DNA of 64,000 nucleotides from Candidatus Zipacnadia bacterium (GTDB lineage Bacteria > Armatimonadota > Zipacnadia > Zipacnadales > UBA5352), in contig JALGUJ010000006.1 of assembly GCA_029820945.1 (NCBI GenBank), positions 17,053 to 81,052 of the forward strand. The letters run 5' to 3'. The stretch's first letter is position 1; every line of letters starts with the position of its first letter. Below, one piece after another: positions 18,212-25,558 of this stretch. The position numbers and the translations under genes were made by a program. The notes under the pieces were generated by a model. The model ran no database searches, was not told where the DNA came from, and saw only the letters and a program-made list of their open reading frames with translations.

Positions 18212-18240
18212 ATTATACACCATGAGGTCAACAGCGTCAA
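18212..18240 (-). promoter_or_regulatory. Near-consensus sigma70 promoter for the CvpA-like gene
   Basis: On the minus strand TTGACG (18240-18235), a 17-base spacer, and TATAAT (18217-18212). It overlaps the last codons of the upstream amidotransferase-like gene, whose stop is at 18237, and lies about 80 bases before the CvpA-like start. It would drive that gene and perhaps sigH. Confidence 0.8.
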
Positions 18241-19304
18241 GGACTTCCCCGGTGCGCGTCTCCGTGACTGACCCGTGTCCCCTTCGCGGCCGAGAACACC
18301 AGCCGGGGAGCGTCCAGGCCCGGCTCTGCTCCCGGTACCGAGAGCGTTGTGCACGCGATCCTGCCCTCGCGCAGCAGCTCCCACAGCGTCTCGTAGACGG
18401 GGTCGCAGGTGACCACCAACTCCTCGCGCTGAGATAGCGTCCTGACGGCCTGGGCGAGCGCGCCGAAGCCCACCTGCTCCTCGTCGGACAGGCGCTCAAG
18501 GATGACCCGCCGCGCCTCAGAGCGGGCGATGTCGTCGGTCACGGCATCCGAGGGCGATCCGAGCGGTCGCATCTGCAGCCCGCCCGCGCGTACCGTGGCG
18601 ACCGAGCAGGGCGGCACCCAGGTCCACCACCGGAGGTCCGCCGGGAGGGCGGTCGGGCTGCTGGCCACGCGCGCGCCGGTGTCATCGACCGCCACGCACA
18701 TCGGCATTGTGTAGCGCGCCCCGAAGATGGCGTCTGGATGTGACGGAGTTATGAACACCCCCACGATCTCCGCTGGCAGTCGGAGGAACACTCGTGCCAT
18801 GGCTTGTTCGGGCTCGCCGCCCCCCTGCAGTTCGGCCTCAATCGAGTGCGCCATGACGTCGCTGACGTGCACCGAGCGCCCGCCGCTGAGCGAGGGGTAC
18901 TTCCCGATCTGCTCGTCAGCCACGGCGGTGAAGGCGTGGCCCTCGGCCTCAAGCCGTCGCGCCGCCGCCGCTGTGTCGGTCTTCCCCTCGAAGTAGCCCA
19001 TCGATCCGTTGGCGATGTAGGCGAGTGCATCGTCGCAGGCGATGAAGGGGTGCGACCAACGCCGGTCTCCGCCCGAGTTGCTGCGGCTGTGCGCCAGGCC
19101 GATGGTGCCCGGCAGCTCCTCCGCGTCGGTCTCGGCCCGCAGGCGGGCCGCGTCGCCGACCACCTTCGCCCAGTGCAGTCGTCCCTCGTCGATAGTCGCG
19201 ATGCCGGTGTAGTAGCCGCCCGCGAGGCCCTCCTGGTGCTCGATCAGCTCCAGGAGAATGGGCGCGGCGCGTTCGCTGCCGACGTACCCGGCGATGTTGC
19301 ACAT
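18237..19304 (-). CDS. Stand-alone class II glutamine amidotransferase-like protein
   Basis: 355 residues. The N-terminus MCNIAGYVG places the Ntn-type nucleophilic Cys at position 2 after Met removal, as in GlmS and GlnA-type amidotransferases (usual MCGIVG, here Asn3). LAHSRSNSGGDRRWSHPF corresponds to the substrate Arg/Thr region, and AYIANGSMGYF to the conserved N-G oxyanion segment. There is no sugar isomerase or synthetase domain: residues about 240-355 form a smaller, partly helical tail (SDEEQVGFGALAQAVRTLSQ). The enzyme may hydrolyse glutamine or another amide, or may be a catalytically altered relative. It has its own promoter and diverges from the GHL10 gene. Partner unknown. Confidence 0.75.
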   Translation of the reverse strand: MCNIAGYVGSERAAPILLELIEHQEGLAGGYYTGIATIDEGRLHWAKVVGDAARLRAETDAEELPGTIGLAHSRSNSGGDRRWSHPFIACDDALAYIANGSMGYFEGKTDTAAAARRLEAEGHAFTAVADEQIGKYPSLSGGRSVHVSDVMAHSIEAELQGGGEPEQAMARVFLRLPAEIVGVFITPSHPDAIFGARYTMPMCVAVDDTGARVASSPTALPADLRWWTWVPPCSVATVRAGGLQMRPLGSPSDAVTDDIARSEARRVILERLSDEEQVGFGALAQAVRTLSQREELVVTCDPVYETLWELLREGRIACTTLSVPGAEPGLDAPRLVFSAAKGTRVSHGDAHRGSP

Positions 19305-19335
19305 CCTGGCTCACTCCCCGAACGTCACGCCGGAG

Positions 19336-19364
19336 AGGATAGCACGCTGTGGCGCCTCCGTCAA
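19336..19364 (-). promoter_or_regulatory. Sigma70-like promoter of the amidotransferase-like gene
   Basis: On the minus strand TTGACG (19364-19359), a 17-base spacer, and TATCCT (19341-19336), the last preceded by TGC as an extended -10. The implied 5' leader is about 25 bases. No equivalent promoter could be read for the divergent GHL10 gene. Confidence 0.7.
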
Positions 19365-19453
19365 AGCCGTGCAGGTGCCGCTCGCATGACGGCGAAGTGC
19401 AGCGCGACGCAACGCGGCATGCAGGCGCAGAAGCGCCCACGGAGGAGCACGCG

Positions 19454-21922
19454 ATGAACGGGCTTCGGCCGCATCTGTGCTGGGCTCTGGTACTGATCGC
19501 GGGCGCGTGGTGCGCGGCCGAGCCGCCGCCGCCTCCGCCGCCGCTGCCGGGCGTCACGCTGCTCGACGTGCTCGCGGCGCCGCAGGGCGAGTCGATCGCC
19601 GACCTCTGGCGCGCGGGAACCGCCATCGATGACGAGGGCGCGATCATCGCGAAGCAGAGCTCGGCGCCCGCCGGGAGCCTCGTGCTCGCCGGCCGGCCGG
19701 TGCTCAAGCTCACATGCAACTTCGCGGACACCACGATCCCGCGCGGCGTGTGGGACCGCGAGGTGGATCTGGACCTGACCCGGTGCACGGCCGTCTGCTT
19801 CGACGTCTACGCCGAAGGCCTCGCGGCCATCGGCAACGCCAACCTGTATCTGCGCAGCGGCGACGGTTGGTACGGCGCCTACTGGTATCCGAAGGAGAAG
19901 GGCCGGTGGTGTCGCATCCGCCTGCCGTGCAGCGAGTTCTACGTTGACCGCCCCGGTGGAGGCTGGGGGAGCATCCGAACCATCCGCTTCAGCCCGTGGG
20001 CGGCCGCGCGCGAGGATGCGGTGCTGCACATCGCCAACTTCGGGCTGGAGCACAACCCGGTGCGGGCGGCGATCGTTCTGCCGGAGTACGACGACCGCGA
20101 TGGCCGGCCGGTCGAGGCCGAGAAGTACACGAGCACCGTGGCCTGCATTCTTGATGACGCCGGCTGCCCGCTGGCGGCACTCAGCTCCCAGGACCTTGCG
20201 GTCGAGCGGCTGGCGGACCTGGAGCTGCTCGTGCTGCCCTACGTCTCGGGCATGCCCGCGGAGCAGGTGGAGCCGGTCGTGGAGTTCGTGCGCGGCGGTG
20301 GCAGGCTGCTCGCGTTCTACGGCATGCCGGGCCCGCTGGCGGAGCTGCTTGGAGTGCAGCAGCTCGGCTACCGGAGCGCCGAGCACCGGGGTGAATTCTC
20401 GTCGATGCAGTTCGCCGGTGAGCCACCCGAGGGTGCGCCCGCGCAGGTCCGCCAGGGGTCGTGGGGCCTCATCAACTCGGAGGCGATGGAGGGCGTCGGC
20501 CGCGTCGCCGCCTGGTGGCACGATGCGGAGGGCACGCGCACCGATGCTCCGGCCATCATCCGCTCGGACAACGGCGCGTGGTTCTCGCACGTGCTGCTCA
20601 AGGACGATGCGGCCGCAAAGGGCCGCCTGCTGGTGGCGCTGGTCGAGCAGCTTGCGCCGGGCACGGCGGAGTTCGTCGCCGCGCGTCGCATCGCCGTGAT
20701 GGGCCGGAGGCTGCAGGTGGAGGACTGGAACGAGGCGCTGGCGATGGTGCGCGCCCAGCCGGCGTTCGGCGATGAGGCCCGGACGCTGGCGGCCCGCGCA
20801 GTGGAGCTGCGCGACAGCTCGATGGCGGCCGCGGACCCCTTCGAGGCGATGTCGCTGGCCGATGAAGCGGAGAGCGCCCTGGAGGAGTCCTTCTGCCGGG
20901 CGCAGCAGTCGGTCGAGGGCGAGTTCCGGGCTACCTGGTGCCATCCGCCGCAGGGCATTGAGGGGTGGGGCTGGCCGAGGACCGCGCAACGGCTCGCCGA
21001 GGCCGGCATCGACCACCTCTTCCTGAACGCGCTGCACGGGGCCTCGGCGGCCTACCCCAGCGAGGTGCTGCCCTTCGACAGAAGCAATGCTGAAGGCCAC
21101 GATCACCTCCAGGATGCCGTGGATGCCTGCACCGAGCACGGCATCAAGGTCCACGTGTGGATGACCAACTTCAGGGCCGGCGGTCACACTCCCGATGACC
21201 TGATGCAGCAGTTCCGGGACGAGGACCGGCTGGCCGTTCGCGATGATGGCACCGTGACCGAGACGCTCTGTCCCTCGGATCCGCGGAACCAGCGCCTGCA
21301 GATCGACGCGATGGTGGAGGCCGCGCTACGGCCGGGCGTGGCCGGCGTCCACTTCGACTACATCCGCTACCCCGACCACCGCACCTGCTTCTGCGACGGC
21401 TGCCGCCGGCGCTTCGAGGCCGCCATCGGCGAGGCGGTCGAGGACTGGCCGGCCGGCGTGCAGGCCGACGGCCCGCTCCACGAGCAGTGGCTCGAGTTCC
21501 GCCGGGGCAACATCACCCGCGTGGTGCGCGAGGTCTCTGAGACCGTCAGGCGCGAGGCGCCGGACTGCATCCTCTCGGCGGCGGTCTTCAAGAACTACCC
21601 GCAGTGCGCCGACTCGGTCGGGCAGGACTGGGTCGCCTGGGCCGACGCGGGCTACCTCGACTTCGTCTGCCCGATGAACTACACGGACAGCCACACCCAG
21701 TTCCGCCACCTGGTCGCCGCGCAGCTCGAGCACCTCGGCGGACGCGTCCCGTGCTACCCCGGCATCGGGCTGCTGAAGGGGCTGGGGCCGGTCGGCGCGG
21801 TGCGGCAGGTGAAGATCGCGCGGGAGCTGGGCACGGGCGGCTTCGTGATCTGGAGCGTCCACCCGCAGTACATCGACGACGTCTACCCCTACCTGGGGAT
21901 GTCTCTGCTGCGCGACGACTGA
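19454..21922 (+). CDS. GHL10-type (family 10-like) glycosyl hydrolase, secreted
   Basis: 822 residues from ATG at 19454 (GGAGGAGCAC upstream). A signal peptide (about residues 1-22) is followed by a proline tract. A carbohydrate-binding-like beta-sandwich comes next (about 60-195), then an amidotransferase-like Rossmann segment (LLVLPYVSGMPAEQVEPVVEFVRGGG). The C-terminal half (about 490-820) is a TIM barrel of the DUF187/GHL10 family: RATWCHPP, GIDHLFLNALHG, GIKVHVWMTNF, GVAGVHFDYIRYPD, then DFVCPMNYTDS and GFVIWSVHP. These enzymes are thought to act on complex glycans at the cell surface; substrates are mostly unproven. It heads a plus-strand carbohydrate run. Confidence 0.87.
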   Translation: MNGLRPHLCWALVLIAGAWCAAEPPPPPPPLPGVTLLDVLAAPQGESIADLWRAGTAIDDEGAIIAKQSSAPAGSLVLAGRPVLKLTCNFADTTIPRGVWDREVDLDLTRCTAVCFDVYAEGLAAIGNANLYLRSGDGWYGAYWYPKEKGRWCRIRLPCSEFYVDRPGGGWGSIRTIRFSPWAAAREDAVLHIANFGLEHNPVRAAIVLPEYDDRDGRPVEAEKYTSTVACILDDAGCPLAALSSQDLAVERLADLELLVLPYVSGMPAEQVEPVVEFVRGGGRLLAFYGMPGPLAELLGVQQLGYRSAEHRGEFSSMQFAGEPPEGAPAQVRQGSWGLINSEAMEGVGRVAAWWHDAEGTRTDAPAIIRSDNGAWFSHVLLKDDAAAKGRLLVALVEQLAPGTAEFVAARRIAVMGRRLQVEDWNEALAMVRAQPAFGDEARTLAARAVELRDSSMAAADPFEAMSLADEAESALEESFCRAQQSVEGEFRATWCHPPQGIEGWGWPRTAQRLAEAGIDHLFLNALHGASAAYPSEVLPFDRSNAEGHDHLQDAVDACTEHGIKVHVWMTNFRAGGHTPDDLMQQFRDEDRLAVRDDGTVTETLCPSDPRNQRLQIDAMVEAALRPGVAGVHFDYIRYPDHRTCFCDGCRRRFEAAIGEAVEDWPAGVQADGPLHEQWLEFRRGNITRVVREVSETVRREAPDCILSAAVFKNYPQCADSVGQDWVAWADAGYLDFVCPMNYTDSHTQFRHLVAAQLEHLGGRVPCYPGIGLLKGLGPVGAVRQVKIARELGTGGFVIWSVHPQYIDDVYPYLGMSLLRDD

Positions 21923-21968
21923 TACTGCCGGGCGCGGGTCGTCGCCGGGCAGACCAAGGAGAGAAGCC

Positions 21969-23903
21969 ATGGGGATCAGGCTGAACCGCGACGAGATGTT
22001 CGACCGCGTGATGGGCTGCTGGCTGGGCAAGTCGATCGGCGGCACCCTCGGCATGCCGCTGGAGGGGAAGAAGGGTCTCTTCGACCTGACCTACTACGAC
22101 CCGGTGCCCGAGGGCGCGATCTTCAACGATGACCTCGACATTCAGCTCGTCTGGCTGCGCGCGCTGCAGGAGCTTGGCCCGGAGCTGACCACGCACGACC
22201 TCGGCCGCTACTGGCTGGAGCACGTGATCTACCCGTGGGATGAGTACGGGCTGGGCGCGTTCAACCTGCGCAGGGGCTTCGCGCCGCCGGTGAGCGGCGC
22301 CTTCGACAACTGGTACGTGGACTGCGAGGGCTCGCCGATCCGCTCGGAGATCTGGGCGATGGTCGCCCCCGCCGCGCCGGAGGTCGCGGCGCGCTACGCC
22401 TACATGGACGCGATCATCGACCACGCTGGAGGCGAGGGCGTCTGGGGTGAGATGTACCTCGCGGCGCTCGAGAGCGCGGCGTTCATCGTGCATGACGCGC
22501 ATGAGCTGATCGAGATCGGCCTGTCGCTGATCCCGGAGGACTGCCGCACCGCACGCGCGGTGCGTGATGTGCTTCGGTGGCACCGCGAGGGCGTGGAGTG
22601 GACGCGCTGCCGGGAGCTGCTGCTGGAGGCCCACGGGCACTACAACCCGCAGGACTCGCCGCAGAACCAGGGGATCGTCACGCTCGGCTGGCTCTACGGC
22701 GACGGCGACTTCGGGGACTCGATCCTCAAGGCCGTTAACTGCGGCGAGGACACCGACTGCACGGGCGCGACCCTCGGAGCGATCATGGGCATCGTGCACG
22801 GGGCTGAGGCCATCCCCGCGAGGTGGAAGGACCCGGTCAGCGAGGGCATCGCGGTCGGCTGGGGCATCGTCGGCCTCGACTACCCGACCAGGCTGGAGGA
22901 GCTGACGCGGCAGACGCTGGAGATGACGGAGAAGGTGCTGGCTGCCAAGGCCCCGCACGTACAGGTGGTCGATGAGCCGACGGGCGCGGCATATGAGATC
23001 GAGGCGCTGAAGGCGCCGGGGCTGATGCGCGAGGTGGAGGAGACCGACCCGATGACTGCGGTCTACGACCTCGGGCCAGTGGCCCTGCACGTGGGCTACG
23101 GCGAGACGCCCACGATCGGCTACGACGCGCCCGCGCAGGTGATGGTGACGCTGGAGAGCCGCTCGGATGTCGCGCTGGCGGGTCAGCTCCGCGTGCAGGC
23201 GCCGCACGGTTGGGAGGCCGAGGGAGGCGGCGAATTCACGCTGGTCAGCAGGGGTACGACCGAGACGTTCTCGTGTGAGTTTAGCGCCGACCCCGAGCGC
23301 GTGAAGCTGCAGGTGAGCAACCCGATCACCGTCCGCATCGCGGTGCAGGGGCAGGGCGAAATCGTCCACCGCTTCCCGCTTGCCGGCGAGTACGCCTGGC
23401 TGGTCGCCGGGCCCTTCGCGGGAGGACTACACGATGCGGTCGGCCCGGAGGAGGACTTCGACCCCCTCGGCAACTGGGAGGGCCGCGACGGGGCCGTGCG
23501 CTTCGAGCGGCGCTCCTTCCCCGCAAGCGAGATGCACCTTGACGATGTGCTCGGGGGCGAGGCCGGCGTGGTCTGCGCGATGACCTATCTCTTCACGTCC
23601 GTGGACACGCACGTCGAGCTTGGGCTGGACTGCAGCGGGAGCTTCCGCGTCTACGTCGATGGTGAGCTGGCCGGCCAGGTGATCGACCCGCCGCCCGTCA
23701 GGCCGGTGCGGCATATCTTCGGCCTGGATGTGGCGGAGGGCTGGCATCAGGTTCTGGTGAAGGCGCTCTCGGAGGATGGGGAGCTTGAGCTGCACTTCTA
23801 CCTCATGGACGACCGGCCGGAGGTCAAGAGCAGACGAGGGCACGGCCGCACCGACCTCATCAATACGTATCTGCCCGACGACATCGCGCCGGACTTCGAC
23901 TGA
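21969..23903 (+). CDS. ADP-ribosylglycohydrolase-family protein fused to a C-terminal beta-sandwich
   Basis: 644 residues. Residues about 5-330 follow the ADP-ribosylglycohydrolase fold: RVMGCWLGKSIGGTLGMPLEG at the start, FNDDLDIQLVWL where the first metal site is expected, and NCGEDTDCTGATLGAIMG carrying the second metal/catalytic site. Residues about 345-640 are beta-rich and not typical of the hydrolase family; the stretch starting WLVAGPF and the GSFRVYVDGEL segment resemble sugar-binding jellyroll modules. No signal peptide is seen. In such gene clusters the fold is more likely to cleave a glycosidic bond in a glycan than to act on ADP-ribosylated proteins. Start chosen with AGGAGAG nine bases upstream. 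Confidence 0.85.
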   Translation: MGIRLNRDEMFDRVMGCWLGKSIGGTLGMPLEGKKGLFDLTYYDPVPEGAIFNDDLDIQLVWLRALQELGPELTTHDLGRYWLEHVIYPWDEYGLGAFNLRRGFAPPVSGAFDNWYVDCEGSPIRSEIWAMVAPAAPEVAARYAYMDAIIDHAGGEGVWGEMYLAALESAAFIVHDAHELIEIGLSLIPEDCRTARAVRDVLRWHREGVEWTRCRELLLEAHGHYNPQDSPQNQGIVTLGWLYGDGDFGDSILKAVNCGEDTDCTGATLGAIMGIVHGAEAIPARWKDPVSEGIAVGWGIVGLDYPTRLEELTRQTLEMTEKVLAAKAPHVQVVDEPTGAAYEIEALKAPGLMREVEETDPMTAVYDLGPVALHVGYGETPTIGYDAPAQVMVTLESRSDVALAGQLRVQAPHGWEAEGGGEFTLVSRGTTETFSCEFSADPERVKLQVSNPITVRIAVQGQGEIVHRFPLAGEYAWLVAGPFAGGLHDAVGPEEDFDPLGNWEGRDGAVRFERRSFPASEMHLDDVLGGEAGVVCAMTYLFTSVDTHVELGLDCSGSFRVYVDGELAGQVIDPPPVRPVRHIFGLDVAEGWHQVLVKALSEDGELELHFYLMDDRPEVKSRRGHGRTDLINTYLPDDIAPDFD

Positions 23904-23907
23904 GAGG

Positions 23908-24288
23908 ATGAGAGCAGTCATCAAGAGCTACATCGCAGACGCCGCGACCGCCGAGCCGCTGGAGTTCGACCGGGGGCGGCTGCAGTGGCTCGTCGGCGGG
24001 GAGACCCACCCCGAGGCGGAAATGACCGTCGGTGTGTGCACCATCGACCCCGGCGGGCGCAACACGGAGCACTTCCATCCCAACTGCGAGGAGATCCTGT
24101 TCGTCCTCGAGGACGAGTGCGACCACACGCTCGGCGATGAGGTCGTGCACCTGACGCCCCGGATGATGATCCGCTGCCCGGCCGATCTGCCGCACTACGC
24201 CGTCAACACCGGCGATGTGCCGATGCGCGCGCTGGTGTGCTTCTCCGCGCCCGACCGAGAGACCAGACACGTGGACCAGGAGGCATAG
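23908..24288 (+). CDS. Small cupin-domain protein
   Basis: 126 residues from ATG at 23908, 4 bases after the preceding stop. A single cupin barrel: motif 1 is HFHPNCEEILFVLED (His, His, Glu metal ligands), and motif 2 is CPADLPHYAVNTGD with the last His. Such proteins bind a divalent metal and are often isomerases, dioxygenases or sugar-binding proteins; the sequence does not decide. Tight spacing to the neighbours on both sides (the next gene begins 2 bases later) implies one operon and a role in the same carbohydrate pathway, for example sugar acid or lactone handling. Confidence 0.85.
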   Translation: MRAVIKSYIADAATAEPLEFDRGRLQWLVGGETHPEAEMTVGVCTIDPGGRNTEHFHPNCEEILFVLEDECDHTLGDEVVHLTPRMMIRCPADLPHYAVNTGDVPMRALVCFSAPDRETRHVDQEA

Positions 24289-24290
24289 CC

Positions 24291-25523
24291 ATGTTCGCCC
24301 TGAAGCAGCAGCTCATCGAGGCCATGGCGGAGATGCCCGTCATCGACGCCCACGAGCACCTGCCACCCGAGGCTCAACGCGTCGCGCAAGATGTGGACCT
24401 CTTCACGCTCTTCGGGCATTACACGCAGACCGACCTGGAGTCCGCCGGGATGACGCAGGAGCAGTACGACTGGCTCCAGGACCCGTCGCAGGACCTGGAC
24501 GAGCGCTGGGAGCTTTTTGAGCCATTCTACCAGCGCATTCGGCACACATCCTACACCCGCGCGGCGCGGCTGGCGGCGCAACGGTTCTACGGACTCGACA
24601 TCTCGCGCGAGACCTACGCTGGGATCACCGCGCGCATGAAGCAGGCGAATGTGCCCGGCATCTACCGGCGCGTCCTGGCCGATGGCTGCAACATCCGCGT
24701 CGCGCTGACGCAGAACGGCGCAGTGCAGGACGACAGCCACGAATTCCTGACGCCGCTGCGCCCGCTGGCCAGTCTGACGGGAGGGGGCGGGCGCGACGCC
24801 GTCGTGGCGAACGCGCAGGCGACCGACATCTTCGTCACCGGACTGGATGACTACGATCGGGTCATGCAATCGCTGATCGCACGGGATGCAGACCGCGGCG
24901 TGGTGGGCTACAAGACCACCTCGGTGGCGATCGGCGACCCGGACCGCAGCAGCGCCGCGCGGGAGTTCGCCGCCATGCTCCAGGGCGGGGAATACGATGG
25001 GGCGATCGTCGCCGACTGGCTGACCCACCGCGCGCTCGACCTCGTCGGCGACGCCGGCATGACCGTGGCGGCCCACTGCGGCATCATCTGGGACAACTGG
25101 AACAACTTCTACGCGCTCCACCCCCGCCACATGGTGCCCAAGCTTCTCGCCCACCGCAACACGCAATTCGATCTCTACCACGCCGGCATCCCCTGGACAG
25201 GCGACATGGCGGTGATCGGCAAGGAGCTGCCCAACGCCTGGCTCAACATGTGCTGGTGCCATATCATCTCGCAGCGGATGAGCGTGGCGGCGCTGGACGA
25301 GTGGCTGGACATGGTGCCCGCCGGCAAGATCATCGGGTTCGGCGGCGACTACTCCAAACCGGTCGAGAAGGTCTACGGGCACCTGGTCATGGCCCGCGAG
25401 GACATCGCCGAGGTGCTGGCCGGGCGCGTCGAGCGCGGCACCATGGACCGCGATGAGGCCGTCGAGACCGCCCGCATGATGCTCTTCGACAACCCGCGGG
25501 ACCTGTACGGACTCGAGGTGTGA
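24291..25523 (+). CDS. Amidohydrolase-superfamily protein, uronate-isomerase-like
   Basis: 410 residues from ATG at 24291. The start VIDAHEHLPPEA holds the His-x-His metal motif of amidohydrolases. VAAHCGI carries a second-site His, HAGIPWTGD and CWCHIISQRMS follow, and GFGGDYSKP holds the late Asp. The overall layout resembles uronate isomerase and the related TIM-barrel amidohydrolases annotated with it in glycan clusters. The likely role is isomerisation or hydrolysis of a sugar acid in the cytoplasm. It is 2 bases downstream of the cupin gene, and the next gene follows within 35 bases. Confidence 0.82.
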   Translation: MFALKQQLIEAMAEMPVIDAHEHLPPEAQRVAQDVDLFTLFGHYTQTDLESAGMTQEQYDWLQDPSQDLDERWELFEPFYQRIRHTSYTRAARLAAQRFYGLDISRETYAGITARMKQANVPGIYRRVLADGCNIRVALTQNGAVQDDSHEFLTPLRPLASLTGGGGRDAVVANAQATDIFVTGLDDYDRVMQSLIARDADRGVVGYKTTSVAIGDPDRSSAAREFAAMLQGGEYDGAIVADWLTHRALDLVGDAGMTVAAHCGIIWDNWNNFYALHPRHMVPKLLAHRNTQFDLYHAGIPWTGDMAVIGKELPNAWLNMCWCHIISQRMSVAALDEWLDMVPAGKIIGFGGDYSKPVEKVYGHLVMAREDIAEVLAGRVERGTMDRDEAVETARMMLFDNPRDLYGLEV

Positions 25524-25558
25524 GGTCGCGCGGGATCGACGCGATGAGGAGTGCAGCC

